From Dacryopinax spathularia (taxonomy: Eukaryota; Basidiomycota; Dacrymycetes; Dacrymycetales; Dacrymycetaceae): a stretch of 64,000 nt of DNA. The notes beneath the pieces are model-generated. The model saw only the letters and a program-made list of their open reading frames with translations, ran no database searches and was not told where the DNA came from. Position numbers and translations under genes: made by a program. Location: contig JBBPFI010000002.1 of NCBI GenBank assembly GCA_037974965.1, forward strand, positions 1,736,001 to 1,800,000. The letters are read 5' to 3'. Numbering within the stretch: position 1 is the stretch's first letter; each line of letters begins with the position of its first letter. Below, piece after piece: positions 21,487-33,220 of this stretch.

Positions 21487-21754
21487 ACGCGACGCGCGCA
21501 GAAAAGTCGCGTCCCTACCCTACCCACGGGACCGACCAGCCACCTCTCGATACTACATCAAGATGGCTTGCCCGTCGTCGGTGGGCTGTATGCTCCTTTC
21601 CTTCTTACGCTCATCTTCCTACTCTCTATCAATTCTCTCTGAGAAGCTACTACGCTCATCTCCTCTTTTACTCCCAACTTGACTATAGACCGTACACGAT
21701 TCTTCTACTTCTCATCACTACCTCCACTGACCATCACCGGCCAGACGTACCACT

Positions 21755-23222
21755 ATGCCTTCCAACAAGCTGAAATCCCTCCTCAACCGGCTCATGACCG
21801 AGGGCTTCCCGGCCGCGCTCGCCCCCGACTCGCCGGGAAGTCGTAACGAAAGCGGTTACGCAGATCACGGGCCGTCGTTGCCGTTTCACCCTTCTCTTCT
21901 CGAGCTCATTACGAACGAGGACAACAACCTCGACCAGACCCCCACGGACCCCTCTGCCTTCCGTACATTCCCATCCTTTCCTTCTCGTCTTTCACATGTC
22001 TAACCACTGTTTAGCTACGGCTACGGCCGGTAGGGCTAGCGTAGACGTCGAACCCATTCCCGCGTCGCATTCCAACGCGCTCTCTCCCTTCCAACAACTC
22101 GGGCCGGAAGCAGTCACCGAGTCGCGCGCGTCCGAAGAACTCGTCGAAGCGGCTCGTGCGGCTGGCGGGGATGAAACTCACGGCGAACGCGATGGCAAGA
22201 TCGATGTTGATGCACGCAGCGTGCCCTCGAGGGCATCGTTCGACAATGTCGAGACCTACTTTCATCAACCCGGCTCCTTACCTCTCGACAGCCCAGTTCG
22301 AATGCGTTCTTCCACCAGCAGCGGGTGGTTGGCGGAGAACCCGTTCGCGAACGTCACTTTCAGACATCAACGCGCCGTCACCGTACCCGCTCACCCTTTC
22401 ACCCCCAGCACTCGTGAAGAGGACCGCGGCAGGGCGTATGCTCTCCGCTCTCCCCCGCCATTCTACCTCTGGACGCCTCCGTCGTTCGCGTTCAGCCCCA
22501 CTCCCCTCGGGCTCGTCGTCCTTACCTCCGTTTCGTCCGGTTCGCTCGGAGCTGGGAGCATGGATGGCTCTTATGCTGATGCTGACGATGGCGCAGCTGT
22601 AGGACGTATGTTAACCACGTTCGCATCCGTCTCTTCCATCGTCTCGAACGACTGGATCGCTCACCGAGCCTCCGCCCTCGCACGTGACGATATCACATTG
22701 CCCGCTTCCACCTCCATGGACCGGCAGCGCAGCATCACCACCTACATCAGCCCTAGTTTTTCCGCTCACGAAGACGTGTTCGGACTTCCAGCTTCGGCCT
22801 CGTCGCCTGACTGGATAGGTCGTCCCGGCTGGCGCAGGCTGGAAGAGTGCCTCTCGCATTCTCCGTCCACGTCCCCTGTCGCCAATCCTGAGTCGAACGT
22901 CGAGCCAAACCAACCCCCTGCCTCCAGCTCGTTCATCGCCCTAGTCGCCCGCACCGCACTCCCTGGTATCCTTACTCGTCTACCCCCTCCTCCGCCGACA
23001 CCGACCGATGTGTTCGGCGCCGTCCGCCTCATCCCCTCCACCTATCAGGGGAACGCGCATACACGCAGCCATACTGTCTCTTTTGGTGCTTCTCCGGTAC
23101 CAGAGGTAGCCGACACCTGTGCTCCTAACCAGCCCACGGCGATGAGGGTCGGTCCGCTTGAGAGGGCCGTGAGGGCTTCCAGGATCCCGAGGCTGAGGAC
23201 GAGCACCTTGCCGTGCTGGTGA
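21755..23222 (+). CDS. Lineage-specific protein, MPSN family member 1
   Basis: Exons 21755-21962 and 22015-23222 (52-base intron) give 472 codons (471 aa). It starts MPSNKLKSLLNRL and contains LPFHPSLLEL. The rest is Ser/Pro/Thr rich and probably disordered. A distinctive patch, GLPASASSPDWIGRPGWRRLEECLS (about residue 355), recurs almost unchanged in the minus-strand gene at 26778-27806. No known domain is visible and there is no signal peptide. The shared patch and start motif with its two neighbours suggest a small local family from old duplication. Confidence 0.62.
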
Positions 23223-24036
23223 GGAGACACACGCTCCCCTGGTGATGCCAACCATACCCGAGCGAAAACTCTCGCGTTCAACCAACTCTCTCGACTCTTG
23301 CACACGGATCCATCGATCATAACCCCTCGGCGTGCGGCACACAATTGATCATTAACCTACTCGCACGCGCGCGACGCACACTCTACATCTCCCTACAGGA
23401 CCGCATCACCTTTCCGACTGTCATCGACTCACGGCAATCCATCATCTCTTGATTCCTACACGCATATATCAACCTTACACGAAATCATCGCTATTCTCGC
23501 GACTCCGTCATCATCGTCAGCAACCATTCCCAACCTCTCATCCATCATCGACTCCCGCACGTCGCGCACGCGATACACTACCGCATCATCCCCGTAATCC
23601 ATCAACTGCACGCAAACACCGACCAACACAGTGATCACTCATTTCTCGTTTTATTCTCCCACGTTCTCGCATCGCTCCTCGTATGATTGAAGACTCGGGT
23701 TTTGCTCGACAATGTAGACAATAACATGATGTGCCATATAGACTGTAGTTGCTTGTAATATTAGTATGTTTGGCCCTGTGCAGGACAACCCTTAGCCCCC
23801 CTTCATCGGAAAGGACCACACCTGGGAAGGACTAACGTGACCTAAGTCTATCGCCGACGTCCGGAAAGAAGCGAGAGGGTTAGCGCCGACTGAGCGGAAC
23901 TATTCTGTCCTGTTCAGCCCCCTTGACGGCCACCGACTCCCCCTCTCCTCCTTACTCTCAACTACCACGTTGAATAAACCACCTCCTATTGACTATCCTA
24001 TTTCTTGCTTACTTCCTATCTACCTATTTAGCAACC
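23223..24036. other. Intergenic, no gene seen
   Basis: About 810 bases between two same-strand family members. AT content rises around 23640-23760. Only short open frames occur. It probably holds the terminator of the first gene and promoter of the second; no TATA box is obvious. Confidence 0.5.
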
Positions 24037-25378
24037 ATGCCGTCCAACTTCCTCAAACCCATCGTCCAGCTCCTGAAGCGCTCCGACGCCGCTGACCAGT
24101 TCACCGTGGTCGCTGCGCTTGGGGAGAACAACGGCATTCAGGCTTCGAACGAGAGCAAGGATGATAACAAGGGAAACAGCATGGGCTCCTACTACACTGG
24201 AGCTCGTATGTGCCCCTAGTTACCTTCTTTACCCTCTTTTTCCTCCCTTTTTTCCGCGCTCCCACGTTTTGCCCCTTCTTGTGCGCTCCTAACCCTTCTA
24301 TCTAGCTGTCTATGCGGACAGCAAGTGCGGCCAAGGCCAGTATGGCAGTTATCTGGCTCATCAGGAGCAGATGACGACGGGCTACGGTTTCTCGTGCACT
24401 TCCGCGGCCGGGATGAACTCGTCGGGTGCCGTTTTCGACGGGTCCGAGCAGTCGTCCGCTTATACCGAGCACGTTGATGGTACTAACCCGCACGACGACC
24501 TGACCGAGTTGGTCAAAATGAGCTCTGACTATACTAAGCATAACATCGAAAGCGATGGAACTCGCTTTATCGACCACGACGGCGTCGTCGTCACGGTGAC
24601 CGTGACCGCGGTGGACGATGAAACCGAAGAGACGTCCGTGCAGCACAGCCCGACCGAATCAATGAGCCCACACGGCAGCTACGCTGAGGTCGACTCCGAA
24701 GACCTGTCTAACATGTTGTCGACTGCCTCCGATGAGGACGGCGAGGCCCATAGCCCCTTCATCATTCCTTTCCATTCCTGGAGCACGGGCCTGCTTCCTC
24801 AGAACGACGATCACGACGACTTGATCACTTCCGACGACCGCTCTGACACGTTCTCGAACACCTCTGATTCTGACCATGAGCTAAATAGGCCTTTCAACCT
24901 TCCCTTCCACCAGTGGGGCACCGCCCTTCTTGTCCATGATGAAGAACCAGCCACGTGGTCGCCGCAGCAGACCACCTTCCCCGAAAGCCCGTCCTGGTCC
25001 GAGATGAGGACCCCTTCGCCTGTGCTGGAAGAGTACGAGTACTACGATATGAGCGACTTCACCATCCTAGCTGTCGATGAGGAAGACGAAGAGAGGGAGG
25101 AAACCGTTCGCCGTCCTCGATACAAGAACCGCCTCTTCGACCCGAACTGCGAGCTCAGCCCGACTTTCCTCTCGGCGGTGGAACGGTGCTCCCCCGGAGG
25201 ACTGGAAGCCTTCGGCTCGCCCACGGTCGACGAACGCCTCTGGTCCAGCGGATCCGGCAGCTCGGTATCCAGCTTCGGCTCGCTCCTCCCGCCTATCCAG
25301 CTCGTCGGCGACGTGCGCTCCTCCAACGGTTGGACGGCATCCGACAACTCGCTCGGCTCCGCCTTCAAGGAGTACTGA
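24037..25378 (+). CDS. Lineage-specific protein, MPSN family member 2 (acidic)
   Basis: Exons 24037-24205 and 24306-25378 (100-base intron, longer than most here) give 414 codons (413 aa). It starts MPSNFLKPIVQLLKR, like its upstream neighbour. The protein is very acidic. Two copies of a short motif occur in a row: SPFIIPFHSWSTGLL and RPFNLPFHQWGTALL, each followed by an acidic Asp/Ser stretch. The C-terminus has PNCELSPTFLSAVERCSPGGLEAFGSPTVDERLW. The PFHxW motif echoes LPFH in member 1. No known domain is recognised. Confidence 0.62.
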
Positions 25379-26777
25379 AACTGTCCACGCCGGATGAAGT
25401 CAACGAGATTTTCGACCTCGCTGACATGAAGCTCACCGCTGGGGAACGCACGGGCTCGCTTATCATCATCATCAACAACTTCTGCCGACCCACGAGGGCT
25501 GAGCCGTCCCATTATGCTATCGACTGTCTCGAACCACTCACCCATCGCCATTCTCCTGCTGTAAAACGACATACCTACTCAGCAACATTCCCAACTACAA
25601 GAATTCCCCTTCGAATGACGGCATCCCGACGTTTGCACGTCACGGTGCTATCGACGGACCGGCTTGAGCAACGGATGACCCGCAACAATACGACCTGATC
25701 GAAATGCCAGTTCACTTGCCCGATTTCGCTGTTTCAAGCCAGCATATCAGCGCACGAACATTACCCATCCAACGACGCGCGGCGCGCCTTCGCCCTCGCC
25801 GTCACCGGGCCCGCCATGGCCGCCCGCCGTCGCAAATGGATCGCAACAATACAACCCGAGCGCATTTCGATTCCCTTTGCATACCGCTCCCAATTCTGCG
25901 ATTCTTACATCGCTCGGATGGAGGTTACGCTATTTGTTTTGTTATTGGTTGCACCTATATTGTGCTTGCTTTTGTATCGTCGCACAAGGACATGATTATG
26001 TATTACTCGTGGATCAATGGATCCACGCTTTCTTGTTGTCCTCCTTATATGCGTCCCTGTACTGCAGCCTGTGTGTGTCTCCAGTCCTCGATCGATTCGT
26101 GTGATGCAGGGCAATACATCGGTATTACAACCTGGTCTTACAATCCAAAACCAGCTGTACATCATGTCGTTGTCTACCACGCATCATCCACATCCCTATC
26201 CAGTTCTCATAATCACAGGATCCAAGAAATTCTCATACCCGCGAGAGAGTACATAATCCGGGTTTGATGCTGAAGCTGTCCGCGTGTTGAATGTATCTTG
26301 TATGGGTATCGTTATCCGGTCATGCGGTGGATACTTACGCAGCATGGGATCGCTTGCGCGGAGGTTGGCAACTTGGTGCGGGGATGCCAGTGATGGCTGG
26401 CTTCAAGTTTGTAGAAAAGGTCGAGACTTGAGAGAGAGATGATGAGCCGGCGTCGATATATGCGGTGGGATATGGCCGTAATAGGATGTGGTCGGAGTGC
26501 AAATGTGATGTAGGTGTCATGAGTCATGGAGCCTTGCACTTAGTGTATCGCACGCTCGCGTTGCTCGTGGAGTGTAGAACGTGCCGTTGGCCGGCGATAT
26601 CCGGGTGGGTGTCGACAGTAGAGTAGTGGTGGGAGGAAGTTGGCCGGAAGGCGGCGTGCGGCATTTCAATGTGATGTCGGGCTCACATAGCCGGCACAGT
26701 CCTCGTCCTCCCTCTCCCGACGATCCTGGAACCCCTCACGCTCCTCAACTCCCTCAACACACTCGCCATCCTCTCCA
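25379..26777. other. Intergenic, no convincing gene
   Basis: About 1.4 kb between convergent family members. Open frames of up to 187 codons exist on the plus strand (25704-26267), but their composition is unstructured and they cross AT-rich sequence (25920-26260). I do not support a gene here. Confidence 0.4.
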
Positions 26778-27806
26778 TCAACGGAGAGCCCCATCCACCT
26801 CTTCCCCATCCACCTCTTCCTCCCCCCCTTCCTCCTCCTCCTCCTCCTCCTCCTCCTCCTCCTCCTCCTCCTCCTCCTCCTCCTCCTCCTCCTCCTCCTC
26901 CTCCTCCTCCTCACTCGTCCGACCCCATGGTACTAGCCGAAGGGAAAGAAGGCAACGTATACCTCCCTCGCCGACCGTACGCCTCCGCTTATGGCCACCT
27001 CCCTTGCTGCTGCCGGGACTGAGGCTGAGGCTGAGGTTGAGGTTGAGGTTGAGGTTGAGGGGGTTGGACCGCACAAAATGGATCGTGCCAAATCCGTCTC
27101 TCTCCCCACCCTCAACCGCTCTCGCTCCCAACGAGGACGAGAGCGGATGAAGAACGGCAAGCTGATCCAGATCATCTTCCTCCTCAGCGTCGGACAGAGT
27201 GGGCGAGAGACATTCTTCCAACTTCCTCCATCCGTGAGGACGGCCGATCCAGTCCGGCGAGGAGGCGGACGCCGGCAGAGCCAACTCATCGCTGCTCACA
27301 GTCACGTAGTAGGCCGGGCCAGGACGGTCGGAGTGGAGGGGGCTGATGCTGGTCGTACTCGTTGGGTTGGCGGGCTGGGTGAGGTGGCGTTCGTGGCGGA
27401 GGCTGCTGATGCTGATGCTCGCTAGGAGTAGGGGGAGGTCGAGCAGGGAGCTGTGGCTGGTTGAGGAACGTGTTCGGCCTTCTGCTGCGTTGGGGACAGG
27501 TGGGGAGAGTGGGGAGACGGAGTGAACAGGCTCGACGTTGGTCTGGTCGAACGATGGGGTGCTTGGGAGTGGCCCGGCCCCCGGGGTTGTTATTCTCCCA
27601 ATCTTGGTGGGTCGAGGCAAGTTGTCCGTGCGTCCGGACGTCTGAGGGGAGGCTGGTGTCCGTGTCAGTTGGACCATTCTCGCCCGAACCTGGAGGGAGG
27701 CGTCAGAGGGCTGTAATAAGGGAAAGAGTGAGTGAGTACGTGGAAGGGGATGGTCTGCAAGCGCTTGGCTTTGGGAGACGGAGTCGAAGTTGTTGGAACT
27801 TGGCAT
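26778..27806 (-). CDS. Lineage-specific protein, MPSN family member 3, poly-Glu C-terminus
   Basis: Single open frame of 342 aa starting MPSSNNFDSVSQ. It contains ALPASASSPDWIGRPHGWRKLEECLS (about residues 175-200), nearly identical to the patch in the plus-strand gene at 21755-23222, preceded in both by a short Asp/Ser segment. A hexanucleotide repeat gives the LNLNLNLNLSLSLS run, and a (TCC)n microsatellite gives about 28 consecutive Glu residues near the C-terminus. Both tracts should vary in length between strains. A TATA-like CCTTATAAGG lies at 28088-28097, about 280 bases upstream. Function unknown. Confidence 0.6.
   Translation of the reverse strand: MPSSNNFDSVSQSQALADHPLPRTHSLFPLLQPSDASLQVRARMVQLTRTPASPQTSGRTDNLPRPTKIGRITTPGAGPLPSTPSFDQTNVEPVHSVSPLSPPVPNAAEGRTRSSTSHSSLLDLPLLLASISISSLRHERHLTQPANPTSTTSISPLHSDRPGPAYYVTVSSDELALPASASSPDWIGRPHGWRKLEECLSPTLSDAEEEDDLDQLAVLHPLSSSLGARAVEGGERDGFGTIHFVRSNPLNLNLNLNLSLSLSPGSSKGGGHKRRRTVGEGGIRCLLSLRLVPWGRTSEEEEEEEEEEEEEEEEEEEEEEEEEEEEGGEEEVDGEEVDGALR
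26826..26912. repeat. (TCC)n microsatellite, about 29 units
   Basis: Near-pure CCT/TCC trinucleotide run on the plus strand, read as GAG/GAA Glu codons by the minus-strand gene. Confidence 0.95.
27019..27060. repeat. GAGGCT/GAGGTT hexanucleotide repeat
   Basis: Seven head-to-tail copies of GAGGYT, in frame with the minus-strand gene and coding alternating Leu-Ser then Leu-Asn dipeptides. Confidence 0.92.
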
Positions 27807-28662
27807 GGTGCTACCTCTTGCTAGTGCTGATTAGTCGAGCTAATGATGAAGAGTAGAACGACGCTCTACGATCTAGTTATAGTCAACTTAAGAGTAAGCA
27901 ACTCGACAAGCGTATTGGCGTCTCACCGACAGTCGAGAGAGAATAAGAAGACGAGCGTAGGAATGAAAGGAGCATACAGCCCGCCAGCCAGCGATGGGCC
28001 ACCCATTTTAATGTACATGCTGTAGTCTTGATGGGTGGATGGTCGGACCTGTCGGTCGGGGCGTGACTTTCTACGCGTGCGTCGTGTCCTTATAAGGGTT
28101 GGGGAAGGGGCTCAAGGGGGTGATCGGAGCGAGGGGTTTGTCTCGGTTTGGAGGGAGGGGATGCAGCCTTCGAGAATGGATATAGGCTTGTTGTCGACAT
28201 GATGCGCCTGAGCAAGAACGACGATCCGCTCCTCAAGATCCCTCGTGTTGTCGACCTCTTCTGCCCTGGGGGGGCGGCTGCGCAGTTCTTCACGTTCTTC
28301 TTATTCTTCTGATTCTTACGTCACCGCCTTCGCTCTTCTTCAAGTCCAGCACAGCATGGGGGCCTCCATCGATTATCGATCATCGATAACCCCCCGCCAA
28401 GAAGCGACATAAGAGACCACCTTAAGATCATATCGACGTTGTGGCGCACATACTCTGCGTTCTAAACGTGGATGTCGATGTCTCATTCCATACACGAGCT
28501 CGCGACTCGCGGATCGATCATCGCGCGGAATAATCGGCGTTTACCCACTCCGGCGTCACCCGGGTCGGCGATAACACCCCTCGCTCAATTCGATCATCAT
28601 CGCGTCCCTGACCTCCTCATCACCGCATCCTCACCGACCTCCCACGCCTTGTCGGCGACACG
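27807..28662. promoter_or_regulatory. Divergent promoter region with palindromes
   Basis: About 850 bases between the minus-strand MPSN member and cyclin L. It contains the self-complementary TATA-like CCTTATAAGG (28088-28097), placed suitably for the minus gene, and a palindrome TTATCGAT-C-ATCGATAA (28373-28389). A short plus-strand open frame (MMRLSKNDDPLLKIPRVVDL) starts near 28200 and ends after 38 codons; I do not call it. Confidence 0.5.
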
Positions 28663-29060
28663 ATGTCCCAACCCGCTCCCCTCCCCCTCCTTTATCCCTT
28701 GGCAACGGCCTCCCAGCTCGCTCTCACCCCGTCAAGAAAAGACGGGATTCCGGAATGGCTCGAGCTCTCTCTACGAGCGGAGGGAGCGAGGATGATCCAG
28801 CAGGCGGGGATACTGGTCGATTCGTGCGTCCTTTTCTCCTTCCGCTGCTTTCTCCTGCTTTCGTCTCCCTCGTACTTCCTTCCCAGGTTGTCGTCCTGAT
28901 TCTCTGGGAAGATGGGAAGGAGACGGGAGAGAGACGTCGAGGAAGTATGTAGCTGACGTGGTTGTATGCGCAGACCGCAAGTCGTCATGGCCACCGCGCA
29001 AGTCCTCTTCCAGCGGTTCTGGTACATCACAAGCATGCGCGACTTCTCCATCTCCGTATG

Positions 29061-29095
<35 letters not shown>

Positions 29096-30096
29096 AGAGA
29101 CGTCATGCCCAAGCTGACCGCGCACAGCAAATAGCGATGGGCGCCCTCTACCTCGCCTCCAAACTCGAAGAACATATCCTCCGGATGCGCGACATAATCA
29201 ACACGTTTGACCTTCTCCTCTCCCGCACGCGTCGCTCTCTCTCCCACAGCATCACCCCCCACCCTCTCACCACCCCCAAAGACCCGAACCTCTCCAGCGA
29301 GTTCAGCTACACGCCGATATCATACTACTCGAACGAGTATTACGAGTCCAAAGACCTCCTCATAGTGGGCGAGATGCAACTACTAAAAAGACTGGGGTTC
29401 GGAGTGAGGGTGGAGTTGCCGTATAACGCTATGGTTAATTATCTGAATGTTTTGGGGTTGGCTGGTCCGTCTGGTCGGGCGAGGGTAGGAGGAAGAGAAG
29501 GGAGAGAAGGGAGAGAAGGTAAAGAGGGAGAGGGGGAAGAGGGGAAGGGGAGGAGTGTGGTTGAGGTTGCGTGGGGGGTGTTGAATGATCTGTACGTCCC
29601 ACCTCTCGTCCTTCTCTCGTCCTTCTCTCGCCTCGCCGCACTTCCTTCCCCGGCCCTGCTTCCCCCTTCTCCTCTTCCCTCCGACCCGGGCGAGAAAAAC
29701 AGTCACTCACCGCCCCGGCACAGCCTACAAACCCCTTGCCCCGCCACCCACCCCTCCCACACCCTAGCAGCCACATCAATCCATCTCGCCTGCCGCACAC
29801 TCTCCATCCCTCTCCCAGAGCCTCCAGAGCAGGAGGCGTGGTACGAGCTGTTCGATGTGGAGAGGGGCGAGATTGGGCAGGTGGAGGGGTGGGTTATGGG
29901 GCTGTATAGGGGTTGGGAGGGCGTTGGGCTTGGGGAGGAGGGGGGAGAAGAGGTGAAGGAGAGGGTGACGGAGAGGGAGAGGGAGAGGGAGAGGAGGAGG
30001 AGGGAGGTGAGGGGCATGCTGCTGGGTGGGAAGAGGGAGGTGAGGAGGTGGTTGGAGGAGCATGCTGCGAAGGATGAGCTGGGCGATAAGAGATGA
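28663..30096 (+). CDS. Cyclin L-like protein (transcription/splicing cyclin)
   Basis: Exons 28663-28823, 28974-29055, 29128-29591 and 29724-30096 give 360 codons (359 aa). Cyclin L partners a CDK11-type kinase in RNA polymerase II transcription and splicing. The first cyclin box reads GILVDSPQVVMATAQVLFQRFWYITSMRDFSIS, then QIAMGALYLASKLEEHILRMRDIINTFD; family members usually have LKLPQ where this has VDSPQ. The region ISYYSNEYYESKDLLIVGEMQLLKRLGFGVRVELPYNAMVNYLNVLGL completes it. The second box includes WGVLNDLLQT and AATSIHLACRTLSIPLP. An Arg/Glu-rich C-terminus follows. Introns are larger (150, 72 and 132 bases), and the second carries a (CT)n run near 29069-29092. Each junction keeps the family alignment. 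Confidence 0.85.
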
Positions 30097-30355
30097 ACGA
30101 TCGTCGATAGGGAATTCCAGGGAGCTTGGTCGATGCTCAACATCATGGTCGACCGAGCACAATGGCCTCCTCGGACATGCGCATGCTCTATGCTACGCAT
30201 TCATCAACATCGCTCGAGTCGTCTCTATACGAGCCTCCCGCTATCTGCAATACGCAAGCACAAGCAAAACAACCCCCGACTCCAGCACACCCGCCTCCTC
30301 CCAACCCCAGCGCAGACAACTCGCCACCCACCCACCCGCCCACGAACTGCACGGC

Positions 30356-31063
30356 CTACCTCTCGCTCTTATACACCCCCGGCTTCTCCCCCACCGACAG
30401 CACAACCTCCCTAACCCTCTCCCGCCACCCAACTCCCCTCCTCTCAGCCTCCGCAAGCTCACTCAAGAACTCCTCCCACAACGCCTGGACGGGCACCCAA
30501 CTCCCGCACGCCTCATCCGGGAGGCAGGTGATATGGTGCGTGCTCTTTCGAGTAGAGGGGAGGGTGCGCATCGCTTGTCCGACTGAAAGGGCGAGGGAGG
30601 GTGAGGAGGTGGAGAAGTGGAATTCTGTTTCTGGGTCTTGGTGGGGTGGGCAGCCAAGTCGACGACGCTTTCCTCTCTGCCTTGTCCCTTGCTCTCTGTC
30701 GCTCGCCGTCTCCGCGAAGTCGTCCCACAGATTGCCCACCCGCTCCTCAGGCTCGTCCTCCCCGTCAATCAACACCCGTAAAGCCCTCGCAATCCGCACC
30801 GCATCCGGCCTCTCGGGATCGAACGAAGGAGGAAGGTCTTCCATGAACGCCAAGGTCCCTTTGTCGTGAGGGAGGATTATGAGGAGTGCGTGGCCGGTTG
30901 CGGGGAGGGGGATGGGTTTGATTAGGAAGTGGAGACGCGTCCCAGTGCCTGGTGGGCCGGAGGAGATGCAGGAGTTGGAGGGGGTCGAGGAGGTGTGGGA
31001 GGGGAAGGTGGGCGATGGGTAGGTTGGAGAGGGGAACGAGAGCGAGTATGGGTTGAAGTGCAT
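30356..31063 (-). CDS. Hypothetical protein, 235 aa
   Basis: Open frame starting MHFNPYSLSFPSPTYPSP. A folded stretch RLHFLIKPIPLPATGHALLIILPHDKGTLAFMEDLPPSFDPERPDAVRIARALRVLIDGE is followed by a variable charged linker, then CGSWVPVQALWEEFLSELAEAERRGVGWRERVREVVLS. I do not recognise the family. A TATA-like TTTATATATG at 31280-31289 fits a start at 31063. An overlapping frame (SLIDKLQYLVDQLHISNALQPILALVP, about 31050-31130) also looks protein-like, so a 5' exon joined to the ATG 31063 frame is possible. It is convergent with cyclin L, with 260 bases between stops. Confidence 0.5.
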   Translation of the reverse strand: MHFNPYSLSFPSPTYPSPTFPSHTSSTPSNSCISSGPPGTGTRLHFLIKPIPLPATGHALLIILPHDKGTLAFMEDLPPSFDPERPDAVRIARALRVLIDGEDEPEERVGNLWDDFAETASDREQGTRQRGKRRRLGCPPHQDPETEFHFSTSSPSLALSVGQAMRTLPSTRKSTHHITCLPDEACGSWVPVQALWEEFLSELAEAERRGVGWRERVREVVLSVGEKPGVYKSER

Positions 31064-33220
31064 TGCTGATATGCAGTTGATCTACGAGGTATTGTAGTTT
31101 GTCGATCAAGGATCCGTCAGCAGTTCGTTTTCCGAAAGACGGCTGCCGCTGCTCTCGTTCGAAAGGTAGAAAGGTAGACAGACGACTAGATGCACAATAG
31201 CGGCGTGCTTGTACTCCCTCGCGGGCCTGCTCACGGACGTGCGGAGGTAGAGAGTTCATGCCGCACGTCCTCGACGTCCTTTATATATGCGCGGAGAGAA
31301 ATCACCGAAATCACATGCCCCGCCCCTGCTCTGGGATTTAGACTTTCTTGAGAAGACCAGACTCGCGAATCCCGTTATTCCGTAGGTTCCGCGATTTCCG
31401 GAGCACGTGGAGATTTATCAAAGGAAATGATTGGTTCGTGCCTCGTGTTCTTTCCGAATCCGAGGCTGCTGTTGAGAGCGCAAGGACACGACTCGGAAGG
31501 TCAAAGGAGTATAGCGGAGCTTCCGATGTTTATGGCGGAGAGGGCCCGGGGTCTCGGAGGCCGAGGATGTTAGTCCACTCTGGACTTTCCTCAGCTGCGA
31601 CTGTCCTTCTACGTTGTTTGGGACGTCCAGTCCGTTCTACTCTGACCGATACGGTTACAAGAACAAAGTAGTCGATGCTATCGTTGTACACTGTGGACGA
31701 GTGCTGTGTCCTTTCTCTTCGTAGCTGACAAGCAAAAGGAGCGTGTTTTACATTCCTCGGCATTACGTACCTTGATCCCGGCAGAGCATCCTGTATCCAG
31801 GATCACCCAGGAACAGCAGAGGTCATCATGTGCTCTCTCTGCCTGACTGGCACACTGGCTCAGAGAGGGATACAGACGTTGATCACGCACCGGAGGTCTG
31901 GTCTGTGTCAAGCCAGGAGGGGAGCCATAGCGAGACGTAAGAGCAAGTGCGTGGCGGGAAGTAGGACGACAAAGAGGAAGGTCGGCTTGATGAGGAAAGC
32001 TGAACGAGAGAGCAGCTCTCAGTTGCAGGCTTCAGTTCCAGCGAACGATGCAGTGACGGGCATTGGACAAACCCAGAGAGCGCGCACACATGGCTCTTGT
32101 TCCGTAGACCTGTACCAGTAGTAAGTACACCACACGTGTAAGAACGGGCGCAACGAGCAGAGGCGGTGCTTCGCGATGCCTCTACCAGCCCGAGTAATAA
32201 GCTGCCGACGAAACAGGCTGCAGTTGACAGATGACTGAGCATACAAGAGACAGCACTGGCAGCAGCGGCCACAAGAGGATCAGTCAGCAGAGGGGCAGAA
32301 GGGGATGGACGTCTCGATGCTCTGGCAGGCTTCCAACTGGCATCCCGAAGCTGAACCCGGCATGTGCTAGGGTCCCCGCGGGATAGCAGAGGCCAAGTCG
32401 ACAACACAAGACGCCCATCCCGGTCGGCCGCGAATAGTGCTCTGCGAAACCAATGCGTATTGCTCACGCGGAAGGAGTAAGGACGACTTCGCATCTGGAT
32501 GGCCAAGCTTTGTATTGTGCTCCTCACGGCGGACGGCGATCACGCTACTGAGACCAGTTCATGGACTTTGGTAGTTGATCGGCAGGGAGGACCATGGGAG
32601 ACCTGACAGGGCTGAGGGGACGGGGCGAGGGAGAATTGCGTGGCTCGACGTGGGCAAATGGACCTACCGCTTTTATGCCGGGGGCAGTGTGGCTGATGAG
32701 TACTATACAGTCCCACTGTGAGAGAATTGGCGCCGCAGGGAAACTTGGAGGAAGGCATGAGAACGCGACAGACGCCGCGCGAGGGAGGATCGTGGTGAGC
32801 GGCAAACAAGTGACTCACGTGACAGCCGTCGCCTTCTGAGTAACGTACAGTACTCGAGTGCACTATCGAACAGCAAGGCCGCTCACGAGTCGCACGAACG
32901 AGGCTTGAGAACGCAAGTAAATCGATTCTACGTACGAACAGAGAAACATGCATTTTATGAATGGAGATCGTGATTGTACGAGAATGAGATGGAGTATGGA
33001 TTGTCAGGGATTACGTGCGGTGCGGGGGAATTTGGTTCGGGGTTGATACGGTAAAGGGATGCGTGGCCTGCCTACACGAGGCAGGAGGAGTTACAACAGC
33101 AGGAGAGGATACAGCGGCAGCAACGTCAATGTACGCGCACTCGATCACCACCTAGCAACTCCCCCCACTCTACGGGAGCTCGGGCGGTGCAGGCTGCGGA
33201 AGAGCGGGATAACCGCTCAC
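31064..33220. other. About 2.1 kb without a supported gene
   Basis: Holds the probable promoter of the 235-aa gene (TATA at 31280-31289) and then a long stretch of short frames. The longest, on the minus strand at 31883-32527 (214 codons), has one hydrophobic patch (LVAAAASAVSCMLSHLSTAACFVGSLLLGLV) but no recognisable domain. I left it uncalled. Confidence 0.4.

Noticed and set aside
31883-32527. 214-codon minus frame with a hydrophobic patch
   Set aside because: No family motif, no start or intron structure that improves it, and the opposite strand is similarly open.
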